Shown one piece after another: positions 41,951 through 50,600 of a stretch of DNA of 64,000 nucleotides (position 1 is the first letter of the stretch; each line of letters begins with the position of its first letter). The stretch is from contig CP036424.1 in NCBI GenBank assembly GCA_007745835.1, positions 2,715,968-2,779,967 of the forward strand. The letters are read 5' to 3'. The DNA is from Planctomycetes bacterium MalM25 (GTDB lineage Bacteria > Planctomycetota > Planctomycetia > Pirellulales > Lacipirellulaceae). The notes beneath the pieces are model-generated. The model saw only the letters and a program-made list of their open reading frames with translations. It was not told where the DNA came from and did not search any database. Made by a program: the position numbers and the translations under genes.

Positions 41951-42247
41951 TCACGGCTTCTCGCCCTCGCAGTCGCAGGCCATCTTGCCGCACCCCGGGC
42001 ACCCGGTCCCGTACTTCTCCTGGATCGCCTCGGTCAGGTTGACGCCCGCGACATTGGCGATCGTCGTCAGCCAGGCCAGCACGTCGGCGAACTCGCCCCG
42101 CTGCTCCTCGAGGGTCCCCTCGCGCAGCGCGGCCGCCAGCTCGCCGACCTCCTCCATCAGCCACATAAACGTGCCATCGACGCCCCGCTCGAGGTCCTTA
42201 TCGAGGTACATGTCGCGGATCAGCTGCTGAAAGTCGGCCACGTGCAT
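41951..42247 (-). CDS. MazG-like nucleotide pyrophosphohydrolase
   Basis: 98 residues from the ATG MHVADFQQLIRDM; a longer reading frame upstream crosses the tRNA-Arg gene and is spurious. MazG-fold motifs: FMWLMEEVGELAAALREG (EExxE-type metal site) and GEFADVLAWLTTIANVAGV (second Glu/Asp pair). A short Cys-rich tail, CPGCGKMACDCEGE, is unusual and could bind zinc. MazG-like enzymes hydrolyse NTPs to NMP and PPi; this small single-domain type usually clears non-canonical nucleotides. The tail's role is unknown. Confidence 0.85.
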   Translation of the reverse strand: MHVADFQQLIRDMYLDKDLERGVDGTFMWLMEEVGELAAALREGTLEEQRGEFADVLAWLTTIANVAGVNLTEAIQEKYGTGCPGCGKMACDCEGEKP

Positions 42248-42423
42248 CGGCGTTGCTCGGCTGAAAGAGTCGGGGAGGGGGGGCGCCTCCATCGGCGGGC
42301 GGCCCGAACGAGCACGACCGACCGCCACAACCGGCGCCGTGACGGGTATACTCTCCCCGAAGCCCCCCCGGCCCGACAATCCACCCAGAGGGGCAGAGCC
42401 TCCAATCACCGAGAGGCCAGCAC

Positions 42424-42497
42424 GCGCCCGTAGCTCAGCTGGATAGAGCAGCGGACTTCTAATCCGCAGGTCGCAGGTTCGAGTCCTGCCGGGCGTG
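42424..42497 (+). tRNA. tRNA-Arg (UCU anticodon)
   Basis: A 74-nt cloverleaf. Acceptor GCGCCCG pairs with CGGGCGT (G1-U72), discriminator G. D arm GCTCAGCTGGATAGAGC, anticodon arm GCGGACTTCTAATCCGC (anticodon TCT) and T arm GCAGGTTCGAGTCCTGC. The integrase remnant just downstream suggests that this tRNA's 3' end served as an attachment site, but no duplicated tRNA end was found. Confidence 0.95.
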
Positions 42498-42583
42498 CTT
42501 TCAAAAATCCTTTCCATGGAAGGAGTTAAGTAGCCGAGAGGGCGTGTCGCCATCGACCAAACCTCGAAGTGCTACATCGAGTG

Positions 42584-42922
42584 CTACACGTTTCTCGGAG
42601 CGTTCTCTAGGGACTCGCCGCCTACTTCATCCTGTGGCGGAACGGAACCCGATGCTCGATCGGTTGTCGCTGCGTCGCCTTCGACCCGGACCTCACGGGC
42701 GTCGGCCACGGATCGCATTGCTGGCTTCGTGTTGACGTAGTAGTTCTCCGTCGTCGCGACCGAGGCGTGACCGAGAAAGTCCTTCACGACGATCGTCGGC
42801 ACATTGCTCGCGATCAGGGCCGAGGCACAGGACGACCGGCAGTTCTTCAGCGTGTAGCGGCGAGGTGCGTCGCTTGCTCCGCCAGATCGTCTGGACGATT
42901 CAACACGATCCGAAGGCCTCAC
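42584..42922 (-). pseudogene. Tyrosine recombinase (integrase) C-terminal remnant
   Basis: The frame retains only the catalytic C-terminus of a site-specific recombinase: RRYTLKNCRSSCASALIASN, then VPTIVVKDFLGHASVATTEN and YYVNTKPAMRSVADAREV. The LGHASxxTTxxYY block holds the conserved His and the nucleophilic Tyr. The N-terminal domain and first catalytic Arg/Lys are missing, and an in-frame TGA directly precedes the frame. The tail runs through EVRVEGDAATTDRAS. It lies about 90 bp downstream of tRNA-Arg, as expected for a decayed genomic-island integrase. The rest of 42498-43121 holds nothing I can assign. Confidence 0.7.
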
Positions 42923-43121
42923 TCAAACGCTCACGCTGGCGACGACGTCACCAAGCCAACGCCAAACGCTGCCACTACCGGACTCGTGGCCATCCAGCAC
43001 CTCGGTGAAGCGCAACTGTAGTACTAATTGCAACGCCAACTTCGAGCTATCTGGATGTCGCCTCATCTGCGAGATCCCAGCCCGTCCGAGACCGCTATAG
43101 CTCGCTCACGTCTATCAGTAG

Positions 43122-43340
43122 TTAGCAACCTTGCTTCACGCACTCGTCCATCTGTTCACGCCACACAGCTCTGACTATCAGCTGGGCACGGTCGATCACT
43201 CCGAGGCTGAGGTCGATCAGGTAGTATGGCGAGTTGGGGAAGGAACTTCCCAAGAGGGAAAGATCGACTGACGACTGATTAGGAAGCGTTGCGCACACAG
43301 CCGACGTCAGCATGTCGCCATCGTCGTTCAACAGAACCAA
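43122..43340 (-). pseudogene. C-terminal fragment of an unidentified gene, next to the IS3 element
   Basis: A 72-codon frame from a TTG, VLLNDDGDMLTSAVCATLPN, then SSFPNSPYYLIDLSLGVIDR and ending CVKQGC. Residue use is protein-like. The same frame stays open upstream (QLVSILASLRSQLQDGGVER, then RAISRSARASPIVLV) as far as the left end of the IS3 element at 43444. This suggests a gene cut by that insertion. No family is recognised, and the other side of the element holds a different, IS5-like sequence, so the original gene cannot be rebuilt with confidence. Confidence 0.3.
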
Positions 43341-43503
43341 AACGATAGGAGACGCGCGAGCTGACCGCGATATGGCCCGGCGTTCGACTCCACCGTCTTG
43401 TAGCTGACTACGTAGCGAAGCCAGAATCGAGACGAGCTGCCCCTGGCCCGCTATCGAAAACCTGGTCCACGGTTTATGAAGGTCTCAATCAGGAGACCGA
43501 AAG

Positions 43504-43791
43504 ATGAGCACGAAGCGTAGGAAGCGGCACACGCCGGAACAGATCGTGAAGAAGCTCCGCGACGCGGACGCGATGCTCGCGGCCGGCAAGGACCAAGCCG
43601 CGGTGCTGCAGGCGTTGGAGGTAAGCGAATCGACGCTCGAGCGTTGGCGGAAGCAGTACGGCGGGATGAAGTCCGAGGAGGCGGTGCGGTTGAAGAAGCT
43701 GGAGGACGAGAACAAGCGGCTGAAGCAACTGGTGGCGGACCTCTCGCTGGACAATCAAGCGTTGAAGATCGTCGCGGAGGGAAACTTCTGA
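43504..43791 (+). CDS. IS3-family transposase OrfA
   Basis: A 95-residue OrfA: helix-turn-helix KHTPEQIVKKLRDADAMLA, then VLQALEVSESTLERWRKQYG, and a leucine-zipper-type coiled coil LKKLEDENKRLKQLVADLS. The IS3/IS407-type protein binds the element's ends. It stops at TGA 43789-43791 just after the slip site GGGAAAC; most translation should end here to give OrfA alone. Confidence 0.92.
   Translation: MSTKRRKRHTPEQIVKKLRDADAMLAAGKDQAAVLQALEVSESTLERWRKQYGGMKSEEAVRLKKLEDENKRLKQLVADLSLDNQALKIVAEGNF
43779..43785 (+). other. Candidate programmed -1 frameshift heptamer GGGAAAC
   Basis: In the OrfA frame the codons read GAG GGA AAC TTC TGA. The heptamer G-GGA-AAC has the X-XXY-YYZ form. A -1 slip gives GGG AAA CTT CTG..., which enters the OrfB frame (GKLLSPLRKRAAV). 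This is the standard way IS3 elements make the OrfAB transposase. No pseudoknot was modelled. Confidence 0.7.
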
Positions 43792-44762
43792 GCCCTCTCC
43801 GGAAGCGAGCGGCGGTGACCCTAGTGCGATCGCAGTTGGGTCTCTCCGAGCGGAGGGCGTGCCGAGCGATCGGCCAGCCGCGATCGAGCCAGCGATACCG
43901 ATCGAAGCCACGTGGCGACGAGCCACGCCTGATCAAACGGATGCTGCAGTTGGTGCGTCGGCGGCCACGGTTCGGCTACCGGCGGATCGCGGCGTTGCTC
44001 AGGGCCGACGGCTTCCGGGCGAGCGAGTCGCGGGTGCTGCGTCTGTGGCGGAAGGAGGGCCTGAAAGTGCCTCGAAAGAAGCGGAAACGACGCCGATTGG
44101 GCGTGAAGGAGAACGGTTGCGATCGTCGTCGAGCCACACACAAGAACCACGTGTGGGCGTGGGACTTCGTGTTCGACAAGACCTCGAAGGGGACTCAGCT
44201 GAAGTGGCTCTCGATCGTCGATGAGCACACGCGCGAGTGCCTGGCCTTGAAATGCGATCGGGGCATCACGAGCGAGGACGTGATCGACACGCTGGCGGAA
44301 CTCTTCGCGATGCACGGCGTGCCGGAGCACATCCGCAGCGACAACGGCCCAGAATTCACGGCGGGGACGATCCGGCGTTGGCTGGAACAACTCGACGTCG
44401 GCGCGCTGTACATCGAGCCGGGCAGCCCGTGGCAGAACGGCTACGCGGAGAGCTTCCACAGCCGCTTCCGCGACGAGTTCCTGGCGGTCGAAGAGTTCGA
44501 GTCGCTCGCCGCGGCTCGTCGGCTCACGGCCGCTTGGCGAGACGACTACAACCACCACCGGCCGCACAGCTCGCTGGGGTACGTCGCCCCGGCCGAGTTC
44601 GCGACCCGCTGCCCCGCTTCCGCTCCGGAGTCGCTTTCGGCTACGCCTCAAGCACGCCTCCGCTCCAGCAGGGCAGCGGCCTTACCCAACCCGTACCTTC
44701 ATAACGCGTGGTACAGGAATTCGATGCTGGTCACCCCGATTCCATCTTCGACCGTGTGTTAG
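43779..44762 (+). CDS. IS3-family transposase OrfB (made as OrfAB fusion)
   Basis: From the slip site the -1 frame encodes about 327 residues: an HTH_21 part (RRACRAIGQPRSSQRYRSKP, RFGYRRIAALLRADGFRASE) and an rve/DDE integrase core with VWAWDFVFD (first Asp), EHIRSDNGPEFTAGTIRRWL (second Asp), and NGYAESFHSRFRDEFL (catalytic Glu), ending YNHHRPHSSLGYVAPAEF plus a ~45-residue tail. No start codon is needed if it is produced by frameshifting. All three catalytic residues are present, so the transposase may be active. Confidence 0.9.
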   Translation, partial: GKLLSPLRKRAAVTLVRSQLGLSERRACRAIGQPRSSQRYRSKPRGDEPRLIKRMLQLVRRRPRFGYRRIAALLRADGFRASESRVLRLWRKEGLKVPRKKRKRRRLGVKENGCDRRRATHKNHVWAWDFVFDKTSKGTQLKWLSIVDEHTRECLALKCDRGITSEDVIDTLAELFAMHGVPEHIRSDNGPEFTAGTIRRWLEQLDVGALYIEPGSPWQNGYAESFHSRFRDEFLAVEEFESLAAARRLTAAWRDDYNHHRPHSSLGYVAPAEFATRCPASAPESLSATPQARLRSSRAAALPNPYLHNAWYRNSMLVTPIPSSTVC

Positions 44763-45120
44763 GAGTGTGTGCGAGAGGATGGGGAGCCTGGTAAAGCCAT
44801 TGAAGAGTTGGGAACAGACTTGGCTCCGAGTTGCCAGCCGCTTGAAGTACCGATCCTGGCGATGCCCCTCTCAATTTCCACCGCTTTCGGTAATGCCGGA
44901 GCCTACGGCTCTCCTGCGTCGGTTTGCCAGCGATTGTTGCGGTGCGGGCAGATCAACAGGATGCTCCGTTCGGCGAGCCGTTCGCGGAATGGATGCTATT
45001 GGCCGCCTTGTCGTCGATCAACTCGCTGGGGACGTAGGTGGTCGTCGCCGAGTCGACAAGCTACTCGATGAGGTTCACCTTAGCGTTGCTTAACCGCCAG
45101 TGCTCGTCCTGAGTTCGGTT
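44738..45120 (-). pseudogene. IS5-type transposase remnant, several frameshifts
   Basis: No intact frame exists, but stitched minus-strand frames read like the C-terminus of an IS5/IS1182-type DDE transposase: LSNAKVNLIE, SELIDDKAANS, RERLAERSILLICPHRNNRW, HYRKRWK and YFKRLATRSQVCSQLFNGF. They occur in the family's order (Dx-K region, APHRxNR-like, RYRRRWKVER-like, FKRLxxRxE-like). At least two frameshifts separate them. The IS3 element lies at its 3' end. No other gene is supported in 44738-45177. Confidence 0.6.
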
Positions 45121-45177
45121 TACAGGCCACAGCTGGGATGCCCCCCCGCAACAGGCGGTCTCGCGGAGCGGATATAA

Positions 45178-46239
45178 CTAAGGCAGGTCGACGACCATCC
45201 CGTCGCTACGATCGCCGAGAGAGTTGAACATGATAACGTCGATTCCATACTCGATCGACTGGACGTGGCCGTCCGCAAAGACCGCGTTGAAGGCCGCCGG
45301 GTGGGCTGACCCGAAGTGATAACCGTAAGCGTCGGTGTCCTCGGATTGGGAATCGACGTCTGGCGCCGGCGCGTACCCGGTGTAGCGGATGATGTCGGGG
45401 TCCCAACCGTCGGTCCAGCCAATGTCGTCGTGTGTGGCGCCGACCTGGTAAAGGTCCGTGTGGAGTCGCTTTTCGCCGACGACCATCGTCTTCGACAGTC
45501 CGTCGGTGATGTGGCGGGTCTTCGACGGTGACGACATGCCGGTCCGCACAACTACGCCCTTGAACTCGACGTCGTACTTCTTGCCGCGGAAGCGGATCTG
45601 CTGGGTGGCCGCCGCCAGGACGTTGCCGTGCCGGACGCCCTGCCAGAACCAGGGCTCAAAGTTAAGTCGGTCAAGGTCAAGGATGTTCGCGGGTGTCGAG
45701 GCGGCGTAGTCCGAGAGGGCGCAACCCCCTTCACAGGCGTCGGCCTCCCCGTCGCCCTGGTCGGCGCGGGTGTATACCACGGTCGCGCCCCGGCGTGAGG
45801 GGCAGTTGTAGAGCGGCACCGGCGTGCCGCGGACGATCCGGTCACGTTCCTGATCGCCGGCTCCGTAGCCACTCGAAATCGCCTGGAGGTTGCCACTCTC
45901 AACGTAGGGCAAGATCTGAACCATCCAGCCATAGCCGTTGGCGTACTGAACGCTCGCGTCTCCCTCGTTGTGCCAGGGCTCGGTGCCGCCCGTCGGAAAC
46001 TCCCGCTGGGTGCTCTCATAGTTCAGAACGGCCAGCCCCATCTGCTTCAACTGATTGACGCAGGTCGTCCTCATGGCGGCTTCCCGAGCGGCTTGCACCG
46101 CGGGCAGCAGCATCGCCACCAGGATTCCGATGATCGCGATGACGACCAGCAGTTCGACGAGCGTGAACCCTCGGGCCGTACCGTCGGGTCGCCTCTCGGC
46201 GGTGAGACTCTCGCGAATCGAAGAGCCACGCACGTCCAT
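45178..46239 (-). CDS. DUF1559 prepilin-like protein
   Basis: A 353-residue protein. The leader [20 protein letters not shown] comes after 23 residues and is followed by [20 protein letters not shown]. Body: YESTQREFPTGGTEPW, RHITDGLSKTMVVGEKRLHT, HFGSAHPAAFNAVFADGHVQ. It sits 54 bp downstream of a PEP-CTERM protein and is probably co-transcribed from the promoter at 47668-47695, making it part of the polysaccharide locus regulon. Confidence 0.88.
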   Translation of the reverse strand: MDVRGSSIRESLTAERRPDGTARGFTLVELLVVIAIIGILVAMLLPAVQAAREAAMRTTCVNQLKQMGLAVLNYESTQREFPTGGTEPWHNEGDASVQYANGYGWMVQILPYVESGNLQAISSGYGAGDQERDRIVRGTPVPLYNCPSRRGATVVYTRADQGDGEADACEGGCALSDYAASTPANILDLDRLNFEPWFWQGVRHGNVLAAATQQIRFRGKKYDVEFKGVVVRTGMSSPSKTRHITDGLSKTMVVGEKRLHTDLYQVGATHDDIGWTDGWDPDIIRYTGYAPAPDVDSQSEDTDAYGYHFGSAHPAAFNAVFADGHVQSIEYGIDVIMFNSLGDRSDGMVVDLP

Positions 46240-46293
46240 GCTTACCTCCGGAAATCAGGCGGGTTTAGCGACGTTGGCCAGCAGCCCGAGCGT

Positions 46294-47424
46294 TCAGACT
46301 CGGTTGGCGACGGAATGCCTGCGGGCTCTGAGCGACCCGACAACAAGCATGCCGCCTACAATCGCCAGCGAGCCCGGTTCGGGGACCGCGAGGGCCGCCG
46401 CGGGGGCCACCGTGACAACCGTGAGCTGCTCGCCCTCGGCGCCGTAGTTGGTCTCCCACAGGTCGTAGTGAAGCTGACCGACCACGCCGAGGCCGTCGTC
46501 GTTGGGCAGGCCGTTGAGGCCGCCAACGTTGTCTCGGTAGACGGTGTAATCCGCGGCGTCGACGACTCCGTCTTCGTTGAAGTCGCCCGAAACACTGCCG
46601 CTGGTGAGGGAGACATCGATGTTGCCCTGGACGCCCTCACCGGTGATCAGACCGGCGTCGACGTAGCCGTTCACGCTGCCGACCTGGTCTCCCTTGATGG
46701 TGACCTGACCCGACCCGAAGATATCGATCTTCGATCCGGATTGGATCGAAAGCTGCGTGCCGCCGCCGTGGATGTTGTTCAGGTTGAACTCACCGCCACT
46801 GCGGACATTGACCGTCGCCGTCCCGCCGAAGACGCTAAAGTCCTGCGATCCGAGGCCGAGGATGCCGCCCGTCTGATTGAGTGTGCCCGAGATTTCGACA
46901 ACGGCTTCGCCGGTGCTGCCCCACCAAAGGTGACTCGCCACGTTGACGACGCCCCCCTCGTTGATGTTGAAGAAGGCCAGCGTGTCGCCGATGTTCGGCC
47001 CCCTCGCGAGCCAGAGGATGCGACCGACATCGACCACAGCGCCATTGTTAACGTCCATCGTGGCGTCGACGAAGCCGTTGTTGCCGACCACCAAGTCCTC
47101 TATGAGGGTTAGCTTGCCGCCGCTGTTCACCTCGAGAACGCCCCCCTCATCGACGCCGATCAAGAGCCGGTTGATCTCGGGGGCTTCGTAGTCGAGCGTG
47201 ACGGTCTGAACCGCCCAGTTGATCCGCGCCTCGTCTCCTAGACCGGGAACGTCGGCGACGACCGTGCCGTCGTTCAATCGCCAGCCGGGCGTCGTCCCGT
47301 CCGAGATGTCCTGCCAGGCCCCACCCTCACGGTAACGGAAGGTATCGGCGTTGGCGTCTTCGGCGACGATCGCCAAGGCAACGCTAAGCAGCCCAACGAT
47401 CTGGGTGATTTTGAAGAGCTTCAT
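46294..47424 (-). CDS. PEP-CTERM/dockerin surface protein with parallel-beta-like repeats
   Basis: A 376-residue secreted protein: signal peptide MKLFKITQIVGLLSVALAIV...ANA, then a repetitive Gly/Asn-rich region (LLIGVDEGGVLEVNSGGKLT, LVVGNNGFVDATMDVNNGAV, INEGGVVNVASHLWWGSTGE, NQTGGILGLG) of the autotransporter/PEP-CTERM beta-helix-like type. A dockerin-like EF-hand DFNEDGVVDAADYTVYRDN follows near residue 275, and the PEP-CTERM ending VPEPGSLAIVGGMLVVGSLR. It is a clear paralog of 51424-52353 but has the added dockerin segment. Probably an abundant matrix or substrate-binding surface protein; no enzymatic motif is seen. Confidence 0.85.
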   Translation of the reverse strand: MKLFKITQIVGLLSVALAIVAEDANADTFRYREGGAWQDISDGTTPGWRLNDGTVVADVPGLGDEARINWAVQTVTLDYEAPEINRLLIGVDEGGVLEVNSGGKLTLIEDLVVGNNGFVDATMDVNNGAVVDVGRILWLARGPNIGDTLAFFNINEGGVVNVASHLWWGSTGEAVVEISGTLNQTGGILGLGSQDFSVFGGTATVNVRSGGEFNLNNIHGGGTQLSIQSGSKIDIFGSGQVTIKGDQVGSVNGYVDAGLITGEGVQGNIDVSLTSGSVSGDFNEDGVVDAADYTVYRDNVGGLNGLPNDDGLGVVGQLHYDLWETNYGAEGEQLTVVTVAPAAALAVPEPGSLAIVGGMLVVGSLRARRHSVANRV

Positions 47425-47667
47425 GGAATGATTCCCTTAGCTATGGAGCACGTGGGACAGAGGAGAACGAGTCTGACAGGCGATGAACCTAATCACCCCG
47501 CGGCTCCGCAGGCGTCTTTGCCTGCCAGCATTTCGCCTGGTGAAGGGCAGGGGGGATCAACCGGTTCGGCTGAGTCGCTGAAGTTTGATTGAGTGGTCTC
47601 GCAGGGAGTCCATTCGTTTCAGATATTTTCTGACGAGCATGAGCGGTATCCGCAGCTCACAAGCGTG

Positions 47668-47695
47668 AGTATACCAAATATGGTCTAGGTGTCAA
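47668..47695 (-). promoter_or_regulatory. Promoter with operator in the spacer (regulon site 1)
   Basis: Minus-strand -35 TTGACA (47695-47690), a 16-nt spacer containing GACCATATTTGG, and -10 TATACT (47673-47668). The palindrome TACCA-AATA-TGGTC (plus-strand 47672-47685) lies in the spacer and touches the -10. It drives 46294-47424 and then 45178-46239; the leader is about 235 nt. The rest of the 271-bp gap 47425-47695 has no recognised gene. It starts directly at the stop codon of the upstream glycoside hydrolase gene. Confidence 0.72.
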
Positions 47696-50600
47696 CTAGA
47701 TTGGCGTTATTAGTGCTTCGATCCGTGACGAATGGTGATGAGAAGGCGTTTCCTCGCTGCTTGAAATCGATTCTGCCCTGTCCTTCTCTTCCACCGCTGG
47801 GACTTGAGGCGGTTCAGCCCCTGACGGCCGCTCGACCAGCAGCAAGTCGAGATGTCGATCCGCAGGCGTCGGATCAAGAACGACACGTGTTCTTGGAATA
47901 ACCGGCTCGGCGTCGCTGCTCGCCAACGAGAAGGAAGCCAAGGCGAGATCAACGGCCGTGCTTCGATCTGGTGGGCTAACCGGGGCGACTGAGGCGAGAG
48001 CCATGAGACTCAGCTCCTCCTCGGCGATCAGCCGGGGCCCAGCCGCCTCCAGGTCCGTTGCCAGGCTCGAAGAGGGCGAGGCGGTCGCACCGTATTGAAC
48101 TCGCCAGACATCGTAGTCCTCCGGGCCGACGGAACCGTTGCCGTCACCGTCCGCGCCACCATACGGGGCGCCGAGTGTTCCCTGAGCATCACGCCAAACG
48201 GTGTAATCAATTGCATCGACAGCGCCATCGAGGTTGTAGTCACCGGGTAGCGCTGGCGGAGCGTGGACCGTAAACTCTTGCGTGACGATTGACTCTCCAG
48301 GATTCCCCCTCCCATCGACCGGGGTCAGCCTCATCCGGTAAGCCCCGGTAGCGAAGCCGCTCGTTGAAACCCGGAAGTCGTCCGACCAATTGTGCACACC
48401 GCTGGCCGTGTCGTACGTGCTGACCGCGTTGGGGCTGGTTGTCTCGTAGAAAGTTGCGATTGCTTGCCAAGTGCCGCCGCCATCGTCGCTCACCTCGGCG
48501 AGCACTTGGTTGTCCTCTTGACGCGTCCACTGATCGAAACGGCCCGTTTGCCAATCATCGCTCACAGCGACCGCGACGTTTACCAACTGGCCGGGTGAAT
48601 CAACGACGGGGCTCCCAACGTTCAGCTCCGGCGCCATCAGGTCACCGAATGACTTGAGGACGCGGACCCGATCGATCGGGATGTTGTTGCCGACGAGGCG
48701 CAGATCGGCGCCGCCGTTCTGACGGTTGCCGAAGAAGGCGTCGTCGAGGTAGATGCGTCCGGTTCGCCACTCGTTCGATCCGGTCAACTGGATCGACTGG
48801 GAGTTCTTGTAGGCGGCGCCGGTCGCGTCGTATTGGACTCGCAGCGATCCAGTGCCGACGTCTTGATAAGTCACCTCGACGATCGCGTTGAGCCCCGCGT
48901 GGACCTCATTCGCGAAGGCGTCGTCGATGTTCAGATAGAGGTAGTGCGACTCGGGATCGCCGGTGAGCTGTCGGGCTTCGCGCCCCCCGCCGACGACCAC
49001 CTCGGTCTGCCCGTCGCCGCTGAACTCGAGGTTCTCAAGCCCGTTGGCCGTATCGACCTGCCCTAGATCGGCGTCGACCGCGAGAACGCTCTCTTTCAAG
49101 ACGCTGGCGCTGCGGACGAACAGGTTGCCGCCGGGGACGGACAAGCGGAAGTCGGCGTCGCCGTTCTGCCGGTTGCCAAAGTGCGCGTCACTCACTTCGA
49201 AGCGGTGCGTGCGCCACTCGCCACTGCCCGTCAGCGGGGCGGCCGAGCCCACCGAGTAGGGTGAGGCGAGCCCGTCGTACTCGAGATCGAACTGCCCCAC
49301 CAACAGATCGAGGTACTCGACCTCGATCGTCACGTCGCGACCGTTCTCGTCCGCTGAGAGGTAGCTGTCATCGATCGAGAAGTAGAGGTAAGGATCGGTC
49401 GACCGGATGGCGGTCGTGCTGACGCCTTGCACGACGACGTCCACCGTTTCGACATCGCTGTCGCTGGTGGGCACGCTGTGCAAGCGGTCGGAGGCGTCCG
49501 GGTTCCATCGCGCCTCGCCCCCCACGTTCGAACGGTTCTCCAGGTCCGACTCGCTCGGAATTAAGCCGTTGATCGACGCCTTGTCCTGCAGCGCTTGCTT
49601 AGCGGCGCCGGTCAGCGCCATCCACCAGTCGTTCGGCCGCGGGTCACTGACCTGATAGGTCAACGGATTGCCCTGCCCATCGGTGTCGGGGACGGGCGGG
49701 TCGTCGCTTGCGGGGATGAGGTTCGTCCCCTCGTCGTACTCGTCGAACATGCCGAGGAAGAGCCACGGCGCGTCGGTCTCGTTGACGGCGTCGTCCAGCA
49801 TCCGCCAATAAAACTCACCGTCCTCACGATCGCGTGAGGTCGCCGTACTGCTGTTCTGCAGGTGGGTCCAGGAGAAGCCTGGGAAGACGTGGGGAATGTG
49901 CGTCGTGACCCCATCGAGAGTCGCTTCGTCCGGCGCATAGGTGTCGCCCCCCTTCCAGTAGCCCTGCCAGGGGATGTAAGCGTCGTGGAGGGCCGCGTTC
50001 GCGAGCTGCGCGGGCGACTCCGAGTGGCGGCCGGCGCCGACCACGTACACGCCGCGGGACTGAAAGTAGCTGATAAGCTCTTGCTGCTGGGCCGTCGAAT
50101 AGCTGTTGCCGCTGCTCACGTAGAGGCCAAAGATGGCGACCACTGGCTTGCCCCCTTCTCGCTGGTAGTGCGAGTCGTTCAGCATGTCGAGGCCGCCAGG
50201 GTCAGTCAGGTACTCCCAATCATCCTTCACGTGCTGGATGACTTGATCCCGTTCCGAAGGCGAGCCGCCGTTCTGGATGTCGTACTCGATCGCCCAGGTG
50301 CGGCCCGCCCGGTGCGCCGCGTCGCGAGCGTTGACAACCGGCCATTGCGGCTCGCCCGAGTAGTCACCCGCGCCGTCCTTGTACATGAACGAGGGGCGGA
50401 AGCGTTGCAACAGCACGCCGTCGATGTCGTGCTCGCGCATCCAGTGGAAGTGGCGATCCACCACGGAATCGTTCGCCGACGAGAAGAGGTACGCCTGATC
50501 ACCGCTGGCCGTCGTGACGCCCGGCACGGGGAAGAGTTCGGTCGAGTCGTAATCGTTTGCGTCGGGCCACTGTTCGATCGACCAATCGCCGGGCACGCCC

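Larger units (their letters stand above)
43444..44733 (+). mobile_element. IS3-family insertion sequence, complete, ~1290 bp
   Basis: Terminal inverted repeats run from 43444 (TGGCCCGC...TTATGAAGGT, to 43483) and, in reverse, from 44733 (TGACCAGC...TTATGAAGGT, to 44695). They match at about 31 of 39 positions with one single-base gap, and both ends begin TG as in IS3 elements. CCCC flanks both sides (43440-43443 and 44734-44737), a possible 4-bp target duplication, although low complexity. Two overlapping transposase frames and a -1 slip heptamer are inside. The orfB stop at 44760-44762 lies just outside the inferred right end, a small inconsistency. Confidence 0.8.

Noticed and set aside
44769-45071. 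Plus-strand ~100-codon frames downstream of the IS3 element
   Set aside because: The minus strand in the same place carries stitched IS5-type transposase sequence, which explains the region better.
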